Below are positions 60,948-64,000 of a stretch of 64,000 bases of DNA, piece by piece. The notes under the pieces were generated by a model. That model was given only the letters and a program-made list of their open reading frames with translations. It did no database searches and was not told where the DNA came from. Both the position numbers and the translations under genes were made by a program. The stretch is from Ruegeria sp. HKCCD7303. GTDB taxonomy: Bacteria > Pseudomonadota > Alphaproteobacteria > Rhodobacterales > Rhodobacteraceae. Where the stretch lies: NCBI RefSeq assembly GCF_013111185.1, contig NZ_WVRE01000002.1, positions 951,264 through 1,015,263 of the forward strand, written 5' to 3'. Every line of letters begins with the position of its first letter. The first letter of the stretch is position 1.

Positions 60948-62870
60948 ATGCGGATACCGTACCTTGTTGTTTGTATGGCCTTTGTCACAGGGACTACTGC
61001 CTTTGCACAAGTTGTTCCACCTGATGCCAGCGATGCGTTTTTGAAGGGGCGACCCTATTCGCCTTATGCTGATCGCGCCTATCCAGAGAGAGTTTTCTTC
61101 GGGGACACGCACGTCCATACTGGCCTGTCGGCTGATGCGGGTGGCGGTGGAACACGCCTCATGCCACGCGATGCCTATCGCTTTGCACGTGGAGAACAAG
61201 TCACTTCAAATACTGGACAGCCCGTTAAGCTGCACCGCCCATTTGATTTTTACATGATTACTGATCATTCCGACGCGATGGGTGCAATCACAGACATTAT
61301 TTCGGGAGCCCCCAACATACTGGCTGACGAGCAAGGCCGCGAGTTTCACAACGCTTTCAATACGGGTGGAGAAGAGGCTCTTCGTGCGATGCAGCAACTC
61401 ATTGCGAGTTTTGCCCAAGGTACAGTCTCCCCCGCGCTCAATTATCAACCCGGCAATCCGGCATTTGCGACAGTTTGGGGTGACATTATCGGTGCAGCAG
61501 AAGAATTTAATGATCCCGGTGTGTTTACGACTTTCATAGCATTCGAATGGACCTCACTTGTCCAAGGCAACAACCTGCATCGCAACGTGATCCTGCGCGA
61601 TGGGCCTGACATTGCACGCCAGATACTGCCCTACACAACGACGCCACCGGTAGGCTCGCCTAATCCGCAGGACCTCTATGCCTGGCTTCAGAATTTCGAA
61701 GACACAACAGGCGGAGATGCCCTCGCGATTGCTCATAATGGCAATCTATCCAATGGTTGGGTGTTTTCGCTGGTTGATGACTTTGCAGAAGGCAAACCTC
61801 CATTGGACCGCGCATACGCCGTAGCCCGCGCGAAGTGGGAACCGCTCTACGAGTGGTCCCAGATCAAGGGCGATGGTGAAGCGCACCCGCTGTTGTCGAC
61901 GGAAGATGAGTTTGCCGACTACGAAACATGGGATTTTGGCAACCTTGATGCCAGCGTTACAAAAACGCCGGAGATGCTGCCCGGAGAATATGCACGGTCA
62001 GGGCTACTGCGCGGCCTTGCTCTTCAAGCTGAGCTTGGTGTGAACCCCTACAAGTTCGGTGCCAGCGCGGCCACAGACACCCACACTGGTTTGTCTGCCG
62101 TCGCAGAAGACAATTTCTTTGGTAAACATACGGCTTACGAACCAAATGCGGAACGTGCAAGCCATGTTGGGAAGTCTTTTTCTGATGGCGATGTAGCTTA
62201 CTACGGTTGGGGTTACAGTGCCGCCGGATTGACCGCCGTGTGGGCGCGGGAAAACACGCGAACATCTATATTCGACGCAATGGAACGTCGCGAAGCCTAT
62301 GGCACTACCGGCCCTCGCATGACTGTCAGGTTCTTCGGTGGTGACTATTCCGAAGACGCAATTGCACGGCGCGATCTAGCTCGGATTGGTTACGGTGGAG
62401 GGGTGCCGATGGGCGGTGACCTCACCGTTGCTGAAGGCGAGGCCCCAGACTTCTTGGTGTATTCATTGCGTGACCCCGTTGGTGCAAACCTCGACCGCAT
62501 CCAGATCATAAAAGGGTGGATTGATGCGGATACCGGTGAAGCGCAGGAGAAAGTCTATGACGTGGCATGGGGTGGAGACAGAAGCCCGGGCGAAAATGGT
62601 AAGCTGCCAACTGTTGGGAGCACGGTCGACTTGTCCATTCCGTCTTGGACAAATACGATCGGCGCGTCGGAGTTAGGAGCGGTATGGACAGACCCGGATT
62701 TCGATCCCTCGGAACTCGCTTTCTATTATGCTCGTGTGATCGAAATCCCAACACCACGGTGGACTGCTTACGACGCTGTGAAGTTCGGTGTCGAAATGCC
62801 AGAGGGTACACCGATGGTCACGCAGGAACGCGCCTACACATCGCCGATCTGGTACACGCCGAACAACTGA
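60948..62870 (+). CDS. Secreted DUF3604 protein
   Basis: A 640-aa DUF3604 protein with a signal peptide (cleavage after about TAFAQ, residue 21). The fold is PHP-like: the metal-binding regions FFGDTHVHTGLSADA, YMITDHSDAMG, FEWTSL, AHNGNLS and ATDTHTGL are all present, so a hydrolytic metalloenzyme is likely. The substrate is unknown; members often occur near sulfatases in marine bacteria, as here. The ATG at 60948 has AGGGA upstream; an in-frame TTG at 60924 is less likely. Confidence 0.9.
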   Translation: MRIPYLVVCMAFVTGTTAFAQVVPPDASDAFLKGRPYSPYADRAYPERVFFGDTHVHTGLSADAGGGGTRLMPRDAYRFARGEQVTSNTGQPVKLHRPFDFYMITDHSDAMGAITDIISGAPNILADEQGREFHNAFNTGGEEALRAMQQLIASFAQGTVSPALNYQPGNPAFATVWGDIIGAAEEFNDPGVFTTFIAFEWTSLVQGNNLHRNVILRDGPDIARQILPYTTTPPVGSPNPQDLYAWLQNFEDTTGGDALAIAHNGNLSNGWVFSLVDDFAEGKPPLDRAYAVARAKWEPLYEWSQIKGDGEAHPLLSTEDEFADYETWDFGNLDASVTKTPEMLPGEYARSGLLRGLALQAELGVNPYKFGASAATDTHTGLSAVAEDNFFGKHTAYEPNAERASHVGKSFSDGDVAYYGWGYSAAGLTAVWARENTRTSIFDAMERREAYGTTGPRMTVRFFGGDYSEDAIARRDLARIGYGGGVPMGGDLTVAEGEAPDFLVYSLRDPVGANLDRIQIIKGWIDADTGEAQEKVYDVAWGGDRSPGENGKLPTVGSTVDLSIPSWTNTIGASELGAVWTDPDFDPSELAFYYARVIEIPTPRWTAYDAVKFGVEMPEGTPMVTQERAYTSPIWYTPNN

Positions 62871-62993
62871 GAGTGCATCGTTTACACGTGATCGCTTAAG
62901 GCTGCCTTGGGCTCGAAGGCGTCAGTCGGAATGTATTGGTCGAAAGACCGGTCCGAAAAGACGAACGGCAGCAAAGACCGTTCGTCTATTATT

Positions 62994-63190
62994 CAGATGT
63001 CAATCTTCTCAGCGGTGCTCAGCGCATCTTCGAGCTCAACACTTAGGTATCGCACGATGCTGTCAACCTTGATATACCCAAGCAAAAGCTGCGCCGCGCG
63101 CAGATTGCCAGTCTTGCGATAGATCTGCGCTGCTTTTGTGCGTCTCAGCGAATGCGTGCAATAACCGCTCGGTTCGAGACCTATGGCGGA
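62994..63190 (-). pseudogene. Tyrosine recombinase, C-terminal fragment
   Basis: The minus-strand frame ending with TGA at 62994 reads LSAIGLEPSGYCTHSLRR, then TKAAQIYRKTGNLRAAQL, LLGYIKVDSIVRYLSVELED and a short tail. This is the catalytic end of a phage/ICE-type tyrosine integrase: HSLRR supplies His and Arg, LLGY the usual LLGH position (His replaced by Tyr), and RYL the nucleophile Tyr. The frame stays open a little further upstream through the terminator, but there is no start codon and the N-terminal two thirds are missing. Confidence 0.8.
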
Positions 63191-63211
63191 AAGCCGCCCT
63201 TCGCTCTCAGG

Positions 63212-63243
63212 TAAAAAAACGACCGCATTACGCGGTCGCTTTT
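63212..63243 (-). terminator. Rho-independent terminator of the sulfatase gene
   Basis: On the minus strand, AGCGACCGC, a 5-nt GTAAT loop and GCGGTCG are followed by a run of seven T. It lies about 27 bp after the sulfatase stop. The hairpin sits over the remains of the integrase frame. Confidence 0.9.
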
Positions 63244-63269
63244 GGGATTCTGTATATGGCCTCTACTTT

Positions 63270-64000
63270 TTAGCCGCCCTGGTTGCGTTGCAAATTTTCC
63301 AGCACCTGATCGATGGAGAAACTCGCCGGCTTTTGTCGGGGCGGATAATCCTCGAATGTTGACAAGAATTGCGCAACGAACGCCTGAGCAGGGACCAAGA
63401 GATAGGTCCGGTCGAGTCGCCATCTTGAGTACCCTATTGACTCGTGCTCCGCCCGTTCGAATGGATCGGTGTAAAGATCGATGATCTTTGGTAGCCGCAG
63501 GAACGTCAGGGGCTCCTGCCAGACGTCAAATCCATGTGCGCGCTGTTCCGCAAAGACGACCTTCCAGCGATTATAGCGGAGGTTCATCAGGTCGCCACCG
63601 TCCGAGAAGTACAGGAACTCTCGCCGTGGGCCTTCTTCCGCCTCACCCCGGAAGTAGGGCATGAAGTCATACCCGTCGAGGTGCACCGGCTCGTTGCCCT
63701 CGCCAAAAGGTGCCTCGGTCAGCATACGTTCCTTCATGTCTCCATCGCCGAGCGCCGACATCAGCGTTGGGAACCAGTCGAGGTGGCTGATAATCTGGTT
63801 AGATTTTCGACCCGGCTCGATCACGCCCGGCCACTTGATCAGCAGCGGAATGCGGAAACCACCCTCCCAATTGTCGTTCTTTTCTCCCCGGAACGGCGTT
63901 GTGCCGCCATCTGGCCAAGAAAAGACTTCGGCGCCATTGTCAGTAGAATACATCACAACGGTGTTGTCGGCGATGCCAAGCTCGTCGAGCTTATCCAGCA
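63270..64000 (-). CDS. Sulfatase (N-terminal part beyond window)
   Basis: The C-terminal roughly 243 residues of an arylsulfatase-type enzyme; the start and the catalytic Cys/Ser motif lie beyond the right edge. Visible are VVMYSTDNGAEVFSWPDGG (containing the Asp-Asn-Gly metal/sulfate site), FRGEKNDNWEGGFRIP with the conserved Lys, and HLDWFPTLMSALG. The C-terminal half is of the long subfamily with YDFMPYFRGE. The frame is open to position 64000. Confidence 0.93.
   Translation of the reverse strand, partial: LDKLDELGIADNTVVMYSTDNGAEVFSWPDGGTTPFRGEKNDNWEGGFRIPLLIKWPGVIEPGRKSNQIISHLDWFPTLMSALGDGDMKERMLTEAPFGEGNEPVHLDGYDFMPYFRGEAEEGPRREFLYFSDGGDLMNLRYNRWKVVFAEQRAHGFDVWQEPLTFLRLPKIIDLYTDPFERAEHESIGYSRWRLDRTYLLVPAQAFVAQFLSTFEDYPPRQKPASFSIDQVLENLQRNQGG

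Larger units (their letters stand above)
62871..63269. other. Intergenic stretch with integrase fragment and terminator
   Basis: About 400 bp holding the C-terminal fragment of a tyrosine recombinase (62994 to about 63190) and a strong terminator (63212-63243), both on the minus strand. No tRNA or attachment site was recognised nearby. Confidence 0.6.

Noticed and set aside
1..64000. tRNA or rRNA genes and CRISPR arrays
   Set aside because: No cloverleaf with a GGTTCRANTCC arm, no rRNA-like block and no regularly spaced direct repeats were seen on either strand.

Overview
The window looks like chromosomal DNA of a marine Roseobacter-group alphaproteobacterium (Rhodobacteraceae). Supporting this are a form I CO dehydrogenase operon, an FnrL-type regulatory sequence (TTGAT-N4-ATCAA) in front of many stress genes, a urtABCDE urea transporter, YeeE/Blh sulfur genes, and moderately high GC coding sequence with small secreted proteins. 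This assignment is an inference from gene content; no rRNA, tRNA or other phylogenetic marker is present.

Layout. (1) 1-5.7 kb, minus strand: coxC-like MHYT/LytTR regulator, then coxM-coxS-coxL and the start of a coxD-like MoxR ATPase that runs off the left edge. CoxL carries the form I motif AYRCSFR, so this is a genuine aerobic CO dehydrogenase. (2) 6.1-20.9 kb: universal stress proteins, a phasin-like protein, a CPA2 antiporter, a small cytochrome c, a Na/Pi-type transporter, an APC permease, a BT1/MFS-like transporter, an FHA-TM-trypsin protein, a ferric-reductase-like flavocytochrome, a flavodoxin and a SnoaL-like protein. Several have FNR-like boxes upstream. (3) 19.5-35 kb: a mosaic in which at least eight IS6-family copies or relics, all in one orientation, separate short gene modules: a membrane protein; a zincin plus partner; an operon of AMP-forming ligase, fused 2-oxoacid dehydrogenase E1, E2 and acyl carrier protein; a 92-aa protein; Hsp20 plus a double-domain Usp; thioredoxin 2 plus a cytochrome c. 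A truncated IS1182-type transposase also lies here. (4) 35-41 kb: a class III adenylate cyclase with a cNMP-binding domain, a second Hsp20, YegP, a Crp-family regulator with a divergent membrane protein, and small secreted proteins.

(5) 41.3-47.3 kb: the complete urea ABC transporter urtABCDE; no urease genes are in view. (6) 47.3-53 kb: an AT-richer accessory stretch with a Gly/Ser-repeat lipoprotein, a Gly/Lys-rich secreted protein and a two-gene secreted/membrane pair. (7) 53.2-55.7 kb: an intact IS6 element that has cut a quinone-oxidoreductase gene, followed by a monooxygenase-fold protein and a divergent LysR regulator. (8) 56.0-60.6 kb, minus strand: a sulfur operon of Crp/Fnr-type regulator, two YeeE/YedE halves, a metallo-beta-lactamase (Blh/ETHE1-like), a separate DUF442 sulfurtransferase-like protein and a SulP permease. 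(9) 60.9-64 kb: a secreted DUF3604 protein, a tyrosine-recombinase fragment and a sulfatase that runs off the right edge.

Working model: the 6-38 kb part is a low-oxygen/stress island under Fnr-type control, assembled at least partly by IS6-family activity. It supplies chaperones, Usp proteins, electron carriers, a redox repair protein and a spare acetyl/acyl-CoA-forming complex. The flanks add alternative energy (CO), nitrogen (urea) and sulfur handling.
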